Assembly: GCA_965660145.1 (NCBI GenBank)
Contig: CBFHYX010000021.1
Coordinates: 1-64,000, forward strand
DNA: 64,000 nucleotides
Direction: 5' to 3'
From: JABURQ01 sp029243145
Lineage (GTDB): Bacteria > Planctomycetota > Planctomycetia > Planctomycetales > Planctomycetaceae
The position numbers and the translations under genes were made by a program. Shown piece by piece: positions 53,960 through 63,302 of the stretch (position 1 is its first letter; every line of letters begins with the position of its first letter). The notes below the pieces were generated by a model, which was not told the origin of the DNA, ran no database searches, and was given only the letters and a program-made list of their open reading frames with translations.

Positions 53960-55093
53960 TTATCGCTCGGTGATGCGAACGTATGGACGTTCGTCTGGGC
54001 CTGTGTAATGTGATGAAGGCCGGATGATTTTGTTATCTGAAATTTGCTCTAGCACATGAGCACACCAACCAGAGATTCGACTGGAAGCAAAGATGCACGT
54101 GAACAAATCGCCCGGTATGCCCATGTAATGCTGGACTGAGGCAGAAAAGAAATCGACATTACACTGACGACCAATGACAGCGACAACTTGTGATTCGATC
54201 TCGATGGAGAGGTCGTAGCATTTTGTATCGCCCGCTTCCTGACCCAGTTTTTTGGAATACTCTTTCAGGTGTTTGGCACGCGGGTCTTGCGTCTGATAGA
54301 CGGCGTGACCGAAGCCCATGAATTTTCCTTTGCGGCTGCGAACATCGGCGACCCAGCCAGCGACATCATCGATACCACCAACGGATTCTAATGTTTTGAG
54401 AACTTCGGTGTTGGCACCGCCGTGGAGTTTACCTTTCAGAGCCCCAATTGCTCCGGTGATTGCCGAATACATATCGGTCAACGTGGCGATGATCACACGA
54501 GCGCTGAAGGTACTCGCATTGAATCCATGCTCGGCATGCAGAATCAATATCAGGTCCATCGCCTTGGCCGCATCTTCACTGGGTTCTTCACCACTCAGCA
54601 TGTACATAAAATTGGCAGCGATCGAAAGTTCCGGCTTGGGAGCAATCGGTTCGTGGCCGTCTCGCAAGCGACGAATCGCGGCCGTGAGAGTCGGCAACAC
54701 GGCAATCAATCGGACCGCATTTTCTTTATTCGACTCGTCAGACTCTTCTTCTGCCAAAGGATCATAATGCCCCAATACAGAAACTGCCGTCCGCAGCGCT
54801 GCCATCGGAGCCACATCTTTCGGCAATGCTCTCAGAGCGGCGAGCACTTCAGGAGGCGCGGTCGCATGAGCAGTGAGCGAATTATGAAATTCATCGAGTT
54901 GCGTTTGGTTGGGGAGTTCACTGTAAAGAAGCAGAAAAGCCACTTCCTCGTAAGTGCTGTGGGCACAAAGATCATCAATGTTATAGCCACGATAGATCAG
55001 CTTCCCGATCTCTCCGTCAATATCACAGATCGAGCTATCAGCCGCCTTGATCCCCTTAAGACCTTTAACAACAGTCTTTGCGTCCTCGCTCAT
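53960..55093 (-). CDS. gltA: Citrate synthase
   Basis: A 377-residue citrate synthase-type protein: IGKLIYRGYNIDDLCAHSTYEEVAFLLLY, ILHAEHGFNASTFSARV (His), GALKGKLHGGANTEVLKTL (catalytic His), GFGHAVYQTQDPRA and NVDFFSASVQHYMGIP (catalytic Asp region). It condenses acetyl-CoA with oxaloacetate. A 2-methylcitrate synthase cannot be excluded, because no prp genes are here to test it. AGAGGA precedes the ATG. Confidence 0.92.
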   Translation of the reverse strand: MSEDAKTVVKGLKGIKAADSSICDIDGEIGKLIYRGYNIDDLCAHSTYEEVAFLLLYSELPNQTQLDEFHNSLTAHATAPPEVLAALRALPKDVAPMAALRTAVSVLGHYDPLAEEESDESNKENAVRLIAVLPTLTAAIRRLRDGHEPIAPKPELSIAANFMYMLSGEEPSEDAAKAMDLILILHAEHGFNASTFSARVIIATLTDMYSAITGAIGALKGKLHGGANTEVLKTLESVGGIDDVAGWVADVRSRKGKFMGFGHAVYQTQDPRAKHLKEYSKKLGQEAGDTKCYDLSIEIESQVVAVIGRQCNVDFFSASVQHYMGIPGDLFTCIFASSRISGWCAHVLEQISDNKIIRPSSHYTGPDERPYVRITER

Positions 55094-55348
55094 CGATGAA
55101 ATCCTCTAGTTGTAATTGGTTAGCGTTCGGTCGAACCGTCTCTGCAAGCATACGTTCGGTGTCCGACCAGAACTAAGGGTGAGAGGCCAATCCGCAAGCT
55201 AATCGCGAAACCCACTCACACCAGATGGGTCGATACAGTATAGACAGCCCCCCGGGCAGGTTCAACGAAGCAGAACTCGTTACCAGCAATGATGTTTATG
55301 AACTTTATTGAATACCGTGCCTCTACGCGCGGTAGAAACGGAGAAAGT

Positions 55349-56482
55349 TCAATTCTCTGGCAAGGGAGGAGGTTCGGGGAGTATCACTGCCTTCTGATCC
55401 GAGGTATTCGAGACATATTCGACATCGGGAAGGATATACATCGGTAAAACGACCGCTAAACGCCCCGATTCGAGCTCTTCGATGCGTTTTTTCAACAGGG
55501 AGACCGGGATCGCGTAAGACTCGGTGCGACCACCACGAGCAATATTCAGCCCAATCGCTTCACCGTCCAGATTGAGCAGCGGTCCGCCGCAGTTGTGGGA
55601 CGACATGACAGAACTGTGCTGCATCACTCCGGTAAAACCCGCCCTGCGGTTACTCAACTTCGCCCCCATCCGATTCTGAATCTCCTGCCGGTGAAACGCG
55701 TCTTTGCCATGCTTATCGAGAGTGATTTGGAAATTCTTGTAATCACTACCTCTCAAAACCCTCACGAATAACGAATCACCTGGCGTAAACTTCGACAACG
55801 CTGAAATCATGTGGTCGCGAGATTCCACAACTTTATCCGAGATTTGTAGGATCACATCCCCGGTTCGTAATCCCGATCGTGAGGCACTGCTGAAAGGGCG
55901 GATCGATTGAATTTTAGGCCGGTCGATGGCGACATCCATGACAACTCCCAACCACGCCTTTCCACGCACTTTTGGGATATCGATCGACCGCACACTCGAC
56001 ATTCCAATTGCTATGGGTGACTCTTCAATCCCGGTTGTGACCACCCATCGACCAATGTCGGCGAGATCCTCGTCCGCCCACTGGATGGGTATCAGCTTGT
56101 CATGTTTGACTTCGAGCAAAGCCAAGTCGTATTCGCGGTCGGCTGCCAGAAGTTTGGCGCGGGTTTCGGTTTCGTCGAAGAAACGACAGGTGATATTTGA
56201 CTGAAGCTCGCTCGCTTTGGTCAGAATGTGACCTTCATTATCGAGAACCACTCCCATCGCAACATGCTTGCTACCGCACCAGATTTCCACTGTCGATTTA
56301 CGAGCTTCAGTCACCACTGGCTGAAAGGCCGCACGCAGCTTTTGCCCCCCCATTTGTAGTTCCACATCGAGATCTTTGGCCGGCGCAACAGTCGGGCTCA
56401 AAGCAAGGAGAGACACCACCAGTATTGCCGGTAAAAGAAAACGATCAAAACATTTTGACAGTTGGGAGAGGTGTTGGGTCAT
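55349..56482 (-). CDS. HtrA-like pseudoprotease with inserted PDZ domain
   Basis: A 377-residue exported protein (signal FLLPAILVVSLLALSPTVAPA). The first half is a trypsin-like barrel, VEIWCGSKHVAMGVVLDNEGHILTKASEL, where the usual catalytic His position (TAAH) reads TKAS; the Asp in ADREYDLALLEVK is kept. A PDZ domain comes next (AWLGVVMDVAI...SRSGLRTGDVILQISDKVV). Only then does the second half of the protease fold appear: FTGVMQHSSVMSSHNCGGPLLNLDGEAIGLNIARGGRTESYAIPVS, where Ser of GNSGGP is Cys. It is predicted inactive. It lies downstream of an active paralogue in the same operon (56 bp). Confidence 0.85.
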   Translation of the reverse strand: MTQHLSQLSKCFDRFLLPAILVVSLLALSPTVAPAKDLDVELQMGGQKLRAAFQPVVTEARKSTVEIWCGSKHVAMGVVLDNEGHILTKASELQSNITCRFFDETETRAKLLAADREYDLALLEVKHDKLIPIQWADEDLADIGRWVVTTGIEESPIAIGMSSVRSIDIPKVRGKAWLGVVMDVAIDRPKIQSIRPFSSASRSGLRTGDVILQISDKVVESRDHMISALSKFTPGDSLFVRVLRGSDYKNFQITLDKHGKDAFHRQEIQNRMGAKLSNRRAGFTGVMQHSSVMSSHNCGGPLLNLDGEAIGLNIARGGRTESYAIPVSLLKKRIEELESGRLAVVLPMYILPDVEYVSNTSDQKAVILPEPPPLPEN

Positions 56483-56538
56483 ATTGCATTACTCCAATTG
56501 AGTTTTCATGAATACGTCTTTGAATGGCACGTCGGGCG

Positions 56539-57564
56539 TTAGCGAACCCCTCGATAGGGATCCTTTCTCGCCAAGGTCACTTCCAACTCGATCGTTCTGT
56601 TGTTTCGGACAATTTCAACTTTGATGGCTTTATTGGGAGCGTACTGAGAAACCACGTCCACCAGTTCTCGAAAGTTCTTGATCGGTTTGTCGTCGAATTT
56701 CTTAATGATATCGCGAACTCGAACACCGGCTTTAACGGCTGGAGAATCGGATGAAACCGAGGTGATTATACAAGGCCCATTGCGATTGTAGGGATCGCCA
56801 CCCACTCCGAGAAAACCGGCAGGTGAAGAGAGACTGTCCCAATTTTTTTCATAGATACCGACCGGAACATGAAGATTCCAGGAAGTGGAGACACCGATGC
56901 GGCTATTGACGCCAATGACGCTTCCCTTAAAATCAAAAAGCGGCCCGCCAGAGTCACCACCGACAAGAGTCGCATCAGTACGGATCATGGCGGGAGTGAC
57001 ATTATTGACTCGACCGATGCGAATGACGGGAGGCCGGCCTTCACGACGACCACCGGGGTGACCGGTGGCAATGCACCAGTCACCAACTTTATAAGAATCA
57101 GACGCCGCCATTGGGCAGAATGGCCATTCTCCCTCTTCGACAATCCGAAGAATTCCCGCGTCGGATTCGTGATCTGTTCCTAAGGTTTCAGCCCGTGCGA
57201 GCGTTCCATCGGGAAACCAAACATTGGCGGCTTGCCCTCGTCTACCAATGACATGTGCGGCGGTCAGAATGTAGCCATCCTTACTGATGACCACTCCACT
57301 TCCTTGAGAATTTCCGATCACAACCGCCACTGTGGCGTTCATCATACTCTCGCGATGTTTCTGAACCTGCTCTTCAAGAGCTCTCAGGTCTTCAATGGAT
57401 TCAGGGAGTTCCTTGTCGAGAACAGAAGTTGTTTCGTCGGTTGTCGATTGAGAATCTTTTTGGAGTGCCGGTGCGAGTGCGGACCATGAGACAATCAAAG
57501 CAGGCAGCAAAGCCAATTGAATCAACTGCCTGATTGAGATCCGTTTACACAATTGTCCGGTCAT
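56539..57564 (-). CDS. S1C serine protease (HtrA/DegP-like), active type
   Basis: A 341-residue exported protein (signal QLIQLALLPALIVSWSALAPA). The protease domain has an intact triad: His in GYILTAAHVIGRR, Asp in DHESDAGILRIVEEG, Ser in LVGGDSGGPLFDFKG. One PDZ domain follows (CIITSVSSDSPAVKAGVRVRDIIKKFDD). It is expected to degrade or check envelope proteins. GGAGAGAG precedes the ATG. It is upstream of the predicted inactive paralogue. Confidence 0.9.
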   Translation of the reverse strand: MTGQLCKRISIRQLIQLALLPALIVSWSALAPALQKDSQSTTDETTSVLDKELPESIEDLRALEEQVQKHRESMMNATVAVVIGNSQGSGVVISKDGYILTAAHVIGRRGQAANVWFPDGTLARAETLGTDHESDAGILRIVEEGEWPFCPMAASDSYKVGDWCIATGHPGGRREGRPPVIRIGRVNNVTPAMIRTDATLVGGDSGGPLFDFKGSVIGVNSRIGVSTSWNLHVPVGIYEKNWDSLSSPAGFLGVGGDPYNRNGPCIITSVSSDSPAVKAGVRVRDIIKKFDDKPIKNFRELVDVVSQYAPNKAIKVEIVRNNRTIELEVTLARKDPYRGVR

Positions 57565-57952
57565 ACTCTCTCCGATGGTTAAAAACCGACAGCCCTGCTT
57601 CGTTTATCGTCAGGACAAACCTATTGAAATTACCGCATTTGAAGGGTCAGAAACAACCCCCGAGATACCATTTTTGACGTAACTCTTTTCATGGAATGAT
57701 CTTATAATATCGCAGCGAGACTAAAAACGAACTCGTCTTTCCTTACGGATGGTTCCGAATAGGCAAGATGATATCTAATAGTAGTCGGCAATCGGGAATT
57801 TCCCCCACTCAAATCTCCCTATGCAGTATCTGGAACTGTTGCTAGAATTCGCCGCCTAACCGTGAAGCATGACGCAATCGGTTATTATGTAACAACTTAC
57901 TGCCTGATTGACACGCTTGCTGAGACCACATTCAGCGGGAAGGATGCCGCCT
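57565..57952. other. Divergent intergenic region
   Basis: About 390 bases between the HtrA-like operon and the TIGR03009-like gene. No gene or strong hairpin seen; it should hold the promoters of both. Confidence 0.5.
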
Positions 57953-59152
57953 GTGATCATTCTGACAAAATTGCGCAACTGCGCTTTGTTCTCGATCTTC
58001 GCCCTCATGATGCTCTGTTTACCCCGAATTTCCTCGGGCCAACCCGGCACTTTGGAGATCCGGGATTCCGATGTGCAACGAAATCAACAATTCAATGAGG
58101 GACTGGCTCCCGTTGCGAGCCAGCAGGTCGATCCCAAATTATGGCAGATCCTGAAGGACTGGGAGCAAACGACCAAAGTCTATAAAAAGCTGTCAGGAAC
58201 TCATCGCAGATTTGTTTACGACTCTGTCTTTCAGGTCGAAAAACGAGCTGATGGTTCTTTCTATTATGAAGCTCCCGACAAAGGACGAATTGACATCGAG
58301 GAAGTGAACATCCCGGCAGGTGCGAAGAGTCAAAAGCTGAATAAACAAGGTAAACCTTACTCGCTCCAAAGCGATATTCCTGAAATCTGGATTTGTGACG
58401 GCAAACGTATCGCACAAGCGATTGTGGCTCAAAAACAGTATCAAGTTCACAATATTCCTGCAGGCGATCAGGGGATCAACATCATGGACGGTCCTCTGCC
58501 GTTCCTGTTCGGATTACCGGCCGACAAGGCTATTGAACGCTATCACTTTGAGCTTCTTCCACAAACCGATCAAAAAATGGTCTGGCTGAAAGTCTTGCCG
58601 AAACGAAAACAGGATGCGGCAAACTGGCGCGAAGCGGAAGTAATTTTAGATCGAAAGAGATATCTCCCAGTCGCGGTGAAGTTGATCAATCCACCGGGAA
58701 CAACCGAGACTGTCTATAGCTTTAAGGATCTCAAGGATAACGAGAATGTGTTTGTTTCAAAGATATTCGGCCGAGGAAATCCTTTCGAAATCTCCAAGGT
58801 TCTCAACGGTTACAAAGAGATTAAGCAAGCGCAAAGTGGACCAGGAATGGGACCGGGGCAAGCTCCGCCGGGAGTCCAACCACAACCGCGTCCTCAACCA
58901 CAAGCTCCCATCGCCGGCCAACCGAAACAACTGACCATGCCACAAGTGGTCAATTACCCTTGGAAAGAAGTGCAAAAACTGTTTCAGGATCGAGGATTTG
59001 AAGTCGAATTCCGTAAATCGGGGCCGGCTCCTGAGGAAGAACTGGTCTTCAAAGTCGCCAAACAGGAACCAGTCGCTGGAACCGCTTTGAAGTCGGGTCA
59101 GAAAGTGATCTTCTTTCTGTATGAGGAAGTCAAAGCCGCTTCACGGCCTTAG
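57953..59152 (+). CDS. TIGR03009-like exported protein with C-terminal PASTA-like domain
   Basis: A 399-residue protein. A signal (LRNCALFSIFALMMLCLPRISSG) precedes a domain with LWQILKDWEQTTKVYKKLSG, FQVEKRADGSFYYEAPDKGRID, SDIPEIWICDGKRIAQ, GPLPFLFGLPADKAIERYHF and EVILDRKRYLPVAVKLI, a planctomycete LolA-like domain I know as TIGR03009. A Pro/Gln-rich linker leads to a PASTA-like unit, MPQVVNYPWKEVQKLFQDRG...KQEPVAGTALKSGQKVIFFLYEE. GTG at 57953 has GGGAAGG nine bases upstream; the frame is also open to ATGs at 57908 and 57944. Confidence 0.78.
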   Translation: MIILTKLRNCALFSIFALMMLCLPRISSGQPGTLEIRDSDVQRNQQFNEGLAPVASQQVDPKLWQILKDWEQTTKVYKKLSGTHRRFVYDSVFQVEKRADGSFYYEAPDKGRIDIEEVNIPAGAKSQKLNKQGKPYSLQSDIPEIWICDGKRIAQAIVAQKQYQVHNIPAGDQGINIMDGPLPFLFGLPADKAIERYHFELLPQTDQKMVWLKVLPKRKQDAANWREAEVILDRKRYLPVAVKLINPPGTTETVYSFKDLKDNENVFVSKIFGRGNPFEISKVLNGYKEIKQAQSGPGMGPGQAPPGVQPQPRPQPQAPIAGQPKQLTMPQVVNYPWKEVQKLFQDRGFEVEFRKSGPAPEEELVFKVAKQEPVAGTALKSGQKVIFFLYEEVKAASRP

Positions 59153-59175
59153 TAGCACCCCGTGACCAGTCTGAT

Positions 59176-59670
59176 CTAATCCACTTTTGCCAACTCCACA
59201 TAATCGGGACGATCAGCGGATGTATTGCAGAGGTGTGATTTCAACACCTCTCCATCTTCAATGAGGACGACACCCCCCAATTGCGAGACATCTCCCTGGG
59301 GCATACCGGGTGAATGTCCTTCCCACAGCGTACAGACGGCTCCTTTGAGCCAGACACCTGGCCCCAGATACTGGCTCGGTCGTCCTCTTCTGATACCGAG
59401 CAACGCATAAAGTTCCTGATCAGGATCTGAGAGAGTTTCCAGCTCATCCAGGCCATAACGGGCGAAGAAGCCCTCCGCCTGAGCCAAATCATCCATCATG
59501 TGGACGAGTACAATCTGTACCCCGACCGACTCAATCTCTTCACGGGCTGCAGCCACATCGCTGAGGGTTTGTTTGCAGAACGGGCAACCGGAATGCCTGA
59601 GAAAGCCCAGCTATCTCCGCTCCGGTTGATTGAGCAGATCAAACTTTTCTGGAAATGGCTTTTTCAACAT
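59176..59670 (-). pseudogene. Thioredoxin-fold peroxiredoxin-like protein interrupted by TAG
   Basis: From the ATG at 59668-59670 (GGGGA upstream) the frame reads MLKKPFPEKFDLLNQPERR, a TAG at 59611-59613, then LGFLRHSGCPFCKQTLSDVAAARE, the CxxC redox motif of an AhpC/TSA-like fold. It continues with VGVQIVLVHMMDDLAQAEGFF, ELYALLGIRRGRPSQYLGPGVW and GVVLIEDGEVLKSH. A start at the GTG 59556 is possible but would lose the CPFC motif. Apart from the TAG the gene looks complete, at 164 codons. Confidence 0.8.
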
Positions 59671-59833
59671 GGAATTTCCCCGAACCGAGGTCAATGAACT
59701 TCACTCTATCATTATGGTCGTTCCGATAGATATTGTCAGGAGGCCATTTTCCTCTTAAATCGTGCTGGCGGTCGCTTGACGAACGCAAACCATGCCGACT
59801 ATTCTATTTGTCGTCGGCAGGAATGCCGCTTAT

Positions 59834-59906
59834 GCGGGTGTAGCTCAGTGGCTAGAGCGTCTGGTTGCCATCCAGAAGGCCGGGGGTTCGACTCCCCTCA
59901 CCCGCT
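59834..59906 (+). tRNA. tRNA-Gly (anticodon GCC)
   Basis: A 73-nt cloverleaf. Acceptor stem GCGGGTG/CACCCGC with discriminator T; anticodon arm with loop TTGCCAT and anticodon GCC; T arm GGTTCGACTCC. CCA is not encoded. Confidence 0.94.
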
Positions 59907-60165
59907 CTTTTTCTCCTTAAAACCGATCCAACAAATTACCTTTCGACGACGTTGGCAGTCCCCCGAACATCGGGAGAAAGGCTGTTGAATTGACACTTTG
60001 GAGAGACCTTTCAAAAATCTGCAAGATGCAGACACAAACACGACGAGAGCCGTAGCCTTCGCCCCGCCATCGAAAACGATTGGCTTGTATCGGATACGAG
60101 GCAAACGGCTCATTTCATGAGTGCCAAAACGGTATCGAAACCTGCTCGGCTCCAGAAGGACAGTT

Positions 60166-61662
60166 ATGACTGACACACCAGAAGAACAACTTGATGTCCC
60201 CGACATCGGCGATGCCGTAGCTGCGGTCGAAGTGCCGGAAATCTACGAAATGTCACTTGATGTGACAATCGATCAATCGGGCCCTTGTCGCAAGCACGTC
60301 AAAGTGATTGTTCCTCGAAAAGACATCGACCACCACTTCGAGCAAACGACCGAAAAGTTTCGTGGAGAAGCCGACGTTCCCGGCTTTCGACCAGGAATGG
60401 TTCCCACTCAACTGATTCAAAAACGATTTCGTAAAGAACTCGGTGATCAGGTCAAGCAGGATATTTTGCTCGAAAGTCTCGAACAGATTTCCGAAAAGCA
60501 CGATCTCGACCCTATTGATCAGCCCGATCTCGATCTGGAAACACTCGATCTCCCTGAGGATGGCGATTTCTCTTTCGAGTTTGACGTGGAAGTACGACCA
60601 GAATTCGATCTGCCCGATTACAGCGGCTTGAAACTTGATCGTCCGAGCAAAGAGATTGACGACGCGGAAATCGAAAAATCACTGGAACGCTATCTGTCAC
60701 AGTATGCTTCATTCGAAGATCGTGACGGAGCTGCGGAAGCCGACGACTATGTCGGTCTGAAACTGACCGCCGAACACGGCGGTAAAACGACCCGCGAAAT
60801 CGATGAGTTCTATATCCGCGTGAAACCTACTCTACGATTCGAAGATGCAGAGCTCGAAGGTTTCGACAAGATCATTGTTGGTACGGCCAAAGGCGACAAA
60901 GTTTCAACATCCGCGACCATCAGCAACGAATCTGCCAACATCGAAATGCGTGGCGAAGAAATCACTTTGAACTTGGAAGTCCTCGAAGTCAAAATGATGA
61001 AACTTCCCGAACTCGATAGCGACTTCCTCGAACGCATCGAGATGGAATCTGCCGACGATCTTCGCGAAGCGATCAAGGATTCACTCGATCGTCAACTCAA
61101 ACACGAGCAACGACAGTCGGCGCGTAAACAGGTTCTTGAACAGATCACCGCATCGGCGGATTGGGATCTCCCCGAGAAATTGGTCCTCAACCAAACCGAC
61201 AACGCCCTGCGACGCGAAATGCTCGAGATGCAGCAGGCGGGTTACACGACACAACAAGTTCGCAGCCGCGAAAATGAAATGCGTCAAAAAGCCGTCTCCG
61301 AAACTCGTCAAGCTCTGAAAGAACACTTCGTCCTCGACAAAATTGCGGAAGCGGAAGAGATCGAAGTGACGCCCAGTGATATCGAATCAGAAATCTTCAT
61401 GATGGCGATGCAATCGGGCGAAAATCCTCGTCGCGTGCGTGCCCGTCTACAGAAGTCTGGTATGATTGACAATCTCGAAGCTCAAATCCGCGAACGGAAG
61501 GCCGTTGACATCGTTCTCGATCAGGCTGAGTTTAAAGATGTTCCAACAGAAGATGACAGCGAATCCGACAATGTTGAAGCGGTTCGCTACTCTCTTTGTC
61601 AATCTGTGACCTCGGCTCAAACTGATGAAGAAGAGCCAGAAGTCGAGAAATCAGAAGAGTAA
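60166..61662 (+). CDS. tig: Trigger factor chaperone
   Basis: A 498-residue protein. The ribosome-binding domain has VPGFRPGMVPTQLIQKRF, like the GFRxGKxP signature but with Met for Lys. A PPIase-like middle domain (DDYVGLKLTAEHGGKTTREIDEFYIRVKP) and a long helical C-terminal domain follow. There is an N-terminal extension of about 25 residues and an acidic C-terminal tail. AAGGA precedes the ATG. It heads the tig-clpP1-clpP2 group. Confidence 0.93.
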   Translation: MTDTPEEQLDVPDIGDAVAAVEVPEIYEMSLDVTIDQSGPCRKHVKVIVPRKDIDHHFEQTTEKFRGEADVPGFRPGMVPTQLIQKRFRKELGDQVKQDILLESLEQISEKHDLDPIDQPDLDLETLDLPEDGDFSFEFDVEVRPEFDLPDYSGLKLDRPSKEIDDAEIEKSLERYLSQYASFEDRDGAAEADDYVGLKLTAEHGGKTTREIDEFYIRVKPTLRFEDAELEGFDKIIVGTAKGDKVSTSATISNESANIEMRGEEITLNLEVLEVKMMKLPELDSDFLERIEMESADDLREAIKDSLDRQLKHEQRQSARKQVLEQITASADWDLPEKLVLNQTDNALRREMLEMQQAGYTTQQVRSRENEMRQKAVSETRQALKEHFVLDKIAEAEEIEVTPSDIESEIFMMAMQSGENPRRVRARLQKSGMIDNLEAQIRERKAVDIVLDQAEFKDVPTEDDSESDNVEAVRYSLCQSVTSAQTDEEEPEVEKSEE

Positions 61663-61686
61663 ATCAAAAAGAATTGATATGACCAG

Positions 61687-61712
61687 GCGGGGTCTCTCGG
61701 ACCCCGCTTTTT
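61687..61712 (+). terminator. Rho-independent terminator after tig
   Basis: gcggggtc (61687-61694) pairs with gaccccgc (61700-61707) around a 5-base loop, followed by five Ts. It suggests clpP1 has its own promoter. Confidence 0.88.
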
Positions 61713-61833
61713 CATTGGTGTTTCAGGAAACCTGCGGCAGACATACTCAATCTTTTTCACAGGGTTGACTTCATGCCATATAATGAGCTATCCCACTAGC
61801 ACAAACCTGCATACGCTCCAAGAAAGATTCACT

Positions 61834-62457
61834 ATGTTTGATTCGTTTGCACAAATGCCGAGCAACCCGCAAATCTCAAGAGGGAGAGACGTTGCTCGTC
61901 AACGTCAGATGGGTATTGGCGACCTGCTTCTGGAAAACCGTATTGTCTTTCTGGATGGTGTCATCAATGACGCCTCAGCCAATCTGATCCTGATGAAATT
62001 GCTTTATCTGCAATCAGAAAACCGGCACCAAGACATTCACTTTTACATCAATTCTCCCGGCGGATCGGTTACTTCGACTCTCGCCATTTATGACACAATG
62101 CAGTTCCTCGACTGCAAAGTGGCAACCTATTGTGTCGGATTGGCTGCGAGTGGTGGTGCCATCCTCGTCGCGGGTGGAGAGAAGGGGAAGCGATTCGCTC
62201 TCAAACACTCGAAGATCATGATTCACCAACCGTACGGACAGGTCGGCGGTCAGGTGTCTGACATTGAAATTCAGGCCAAAGACATCATCGCAACTCGAGA
62301 GTTGCTCAATGAAATTTTGGCAGACCACACCGGCCAACCCATCGAACGAGTCGCTAAAGACACCGAGCGTGACCACTACATGACGGCAATTCAAGGCGTT
62401 GAATACGGTCTCGTTGACGAAGTACTGATCAAACCTCCCAAAAAAGAGGGTGAGTGA
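61834..62457 (+). CDS. clpP: ATP-dependent Clp protease proteolytic subunit, copy 1
   Basis: A 207-residue serine peptidase. INSPGGSVTSTLAIYDTMQF; catalytic Ser in VGLAASGGAILVAGG, where most ClpPs have AASMGA; catalytic His in HSKIMIHQP; Asp in DTERDHYM. The ATG at 61834 has AAGAAAGA upstream and gives MFDSFAQMP; the longer frame from 61765 is not supported. The Gly after Ser may mark the partner subunit of a mixed ClpP1P2 ring, which is inference. Confidence 0.94.
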   Translation: MFDSFAQMPSNPQISRGRDVARQRQMGIGDLLLENRIVFLDGVINDASANLILMKLLYLQSENRHQDIHFYINSPGGSVTSTLAIYDTMQFLDCKVATYCVGLAASGGAILVAGGEKGKRFALKHSKIMIHQPYGQVGGQVSDIEIQAKDIIATRELLNEILADHTGQPIERVAKDTERDHYMTAIQGVEYGLVDEVLIKPPKKEGE

Positions 62458-62582
62458 CTTCGTGCCACGAATCGATTCCTATTGATCGGAGCTGATTCGT
62501 GTGCTAACTACTGCTGGACCATGATCGAATGTGTCCGGCAGACGGATTTTTAGGCAATCTGCACAAACTACGGAATAGTATC

Positions 62583-63185
62583 ATGACCGCACTTGTCCCA
62601 TTTGTAATTCAAAAAAACGGCCGCGATGAGCGGGCGATGGATATTTATAGCCGACTGCTCAGCGATCGAATCGTGATCCTCGGCAGCCAGGTAAACGACG
62701 AGGTTTCTAATAGCATTGTCGCGCAACTTCTGTTTCTTCAATTTGAAGATGCCGAAGCCGACATTCATTTTTACATCAATTCGCCAGGTGGCTCGATTAC
62801 AGCCGGCATGGCAATTTACGACACCATGCAATACATCAGTTGCGATGTGGCCACCTATTGCATCGGCCAGGCTGCCAGTATGGGGTCTGTCTTGTTGACC
62901 GCGGGCGCCCCCGGAAAACGGAACGCTCTTCCGAACAGCCGAATCATGATTCATCAACCACTCGCCGGCATGGAAGGAACAGCCACCGAACTCGAAATCC
63001 ACGCCAAAGAAGTTCTGCGTGTGAAGCAACGCATGAATGAAATTTACTTCAAGCATACCGGACATTCGCTGCAGAAAATCGAAGAGGACACCGATCGTGA
63101 CAACTTCATGACGGCTGCAGAAGCCCAAGAGTACAACCTGATTGACCAGGTTCTCGAACACCTCGATCCAGGTCAAACTCCATAA
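62583..63185 (+). CDS. clpP: ATP-dependent Clp protease proteolytic subunit, copy 2
   Basis: A 200-residue ClpP with canonical motifs: INSPGGSITAGMAIYDTMQY, IGQAASMGSVLLTAG (Ser), SRIMIHQPLAGMEGTA (His) and DTDRDNFM (Asp). The ATG at 62583 gives MTALVPFVIQKNGRDERAMD, the usual ClpP start. It lies 125 bp after copy 1. No clpX is in the window. Confidence 0.96.
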   Translation: MTALVPFVIQKNGRDERAMDIYSRLLSDRIVILGSQVNDEVSNSIVAQLLFLQFEDAEADIHFYINSPGGSITAGMAIYDTMQYISCDVATYCIGQAASMGSVLLTAGAPGKRNALPNSRIMIHQPLAGMEGTATELEIHAKEVLRVKQRMNEIYFKHTGHSLQKIEEDTDRDNFMTAAEAQEYNLIDQVLEHLDPGQTP

Positions 63186-63240
63186 TTGAATTAGTTTGGT
63201 GTCACGGTCGACTTGTCTGCCGTTGGGATTAAACAGCAAG

Positions 63241-63263
63241 TGTAGGACCGGTTTCACCGGCCA
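63241..63263 (+). repeat. Dispersed palindromic repeat, copy 3
   Basis: tgtaggaccggtttcaccgg followed by cca. Same family as the sequences at 16396-16417 and 32678-32699. Confidence 0.6.
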
Positions 63264-63302
63264 CAAAGACTTACGATAATCATCGGTCAAGGACGACCAC
63301 TG

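Noticed and set aside
54422..55099. 225-codon plus-strand frame opposite citrate synthase
   Set aside because: Antisense shadow; citrate synthase motifs are unambiguous on the minus strand.
59776..59988. Frame across tRNA-Gly (containing GCSSVARASGCHPEGRGFDSPHP)
   Set aside because: Typical false translation of a tRNA gene.
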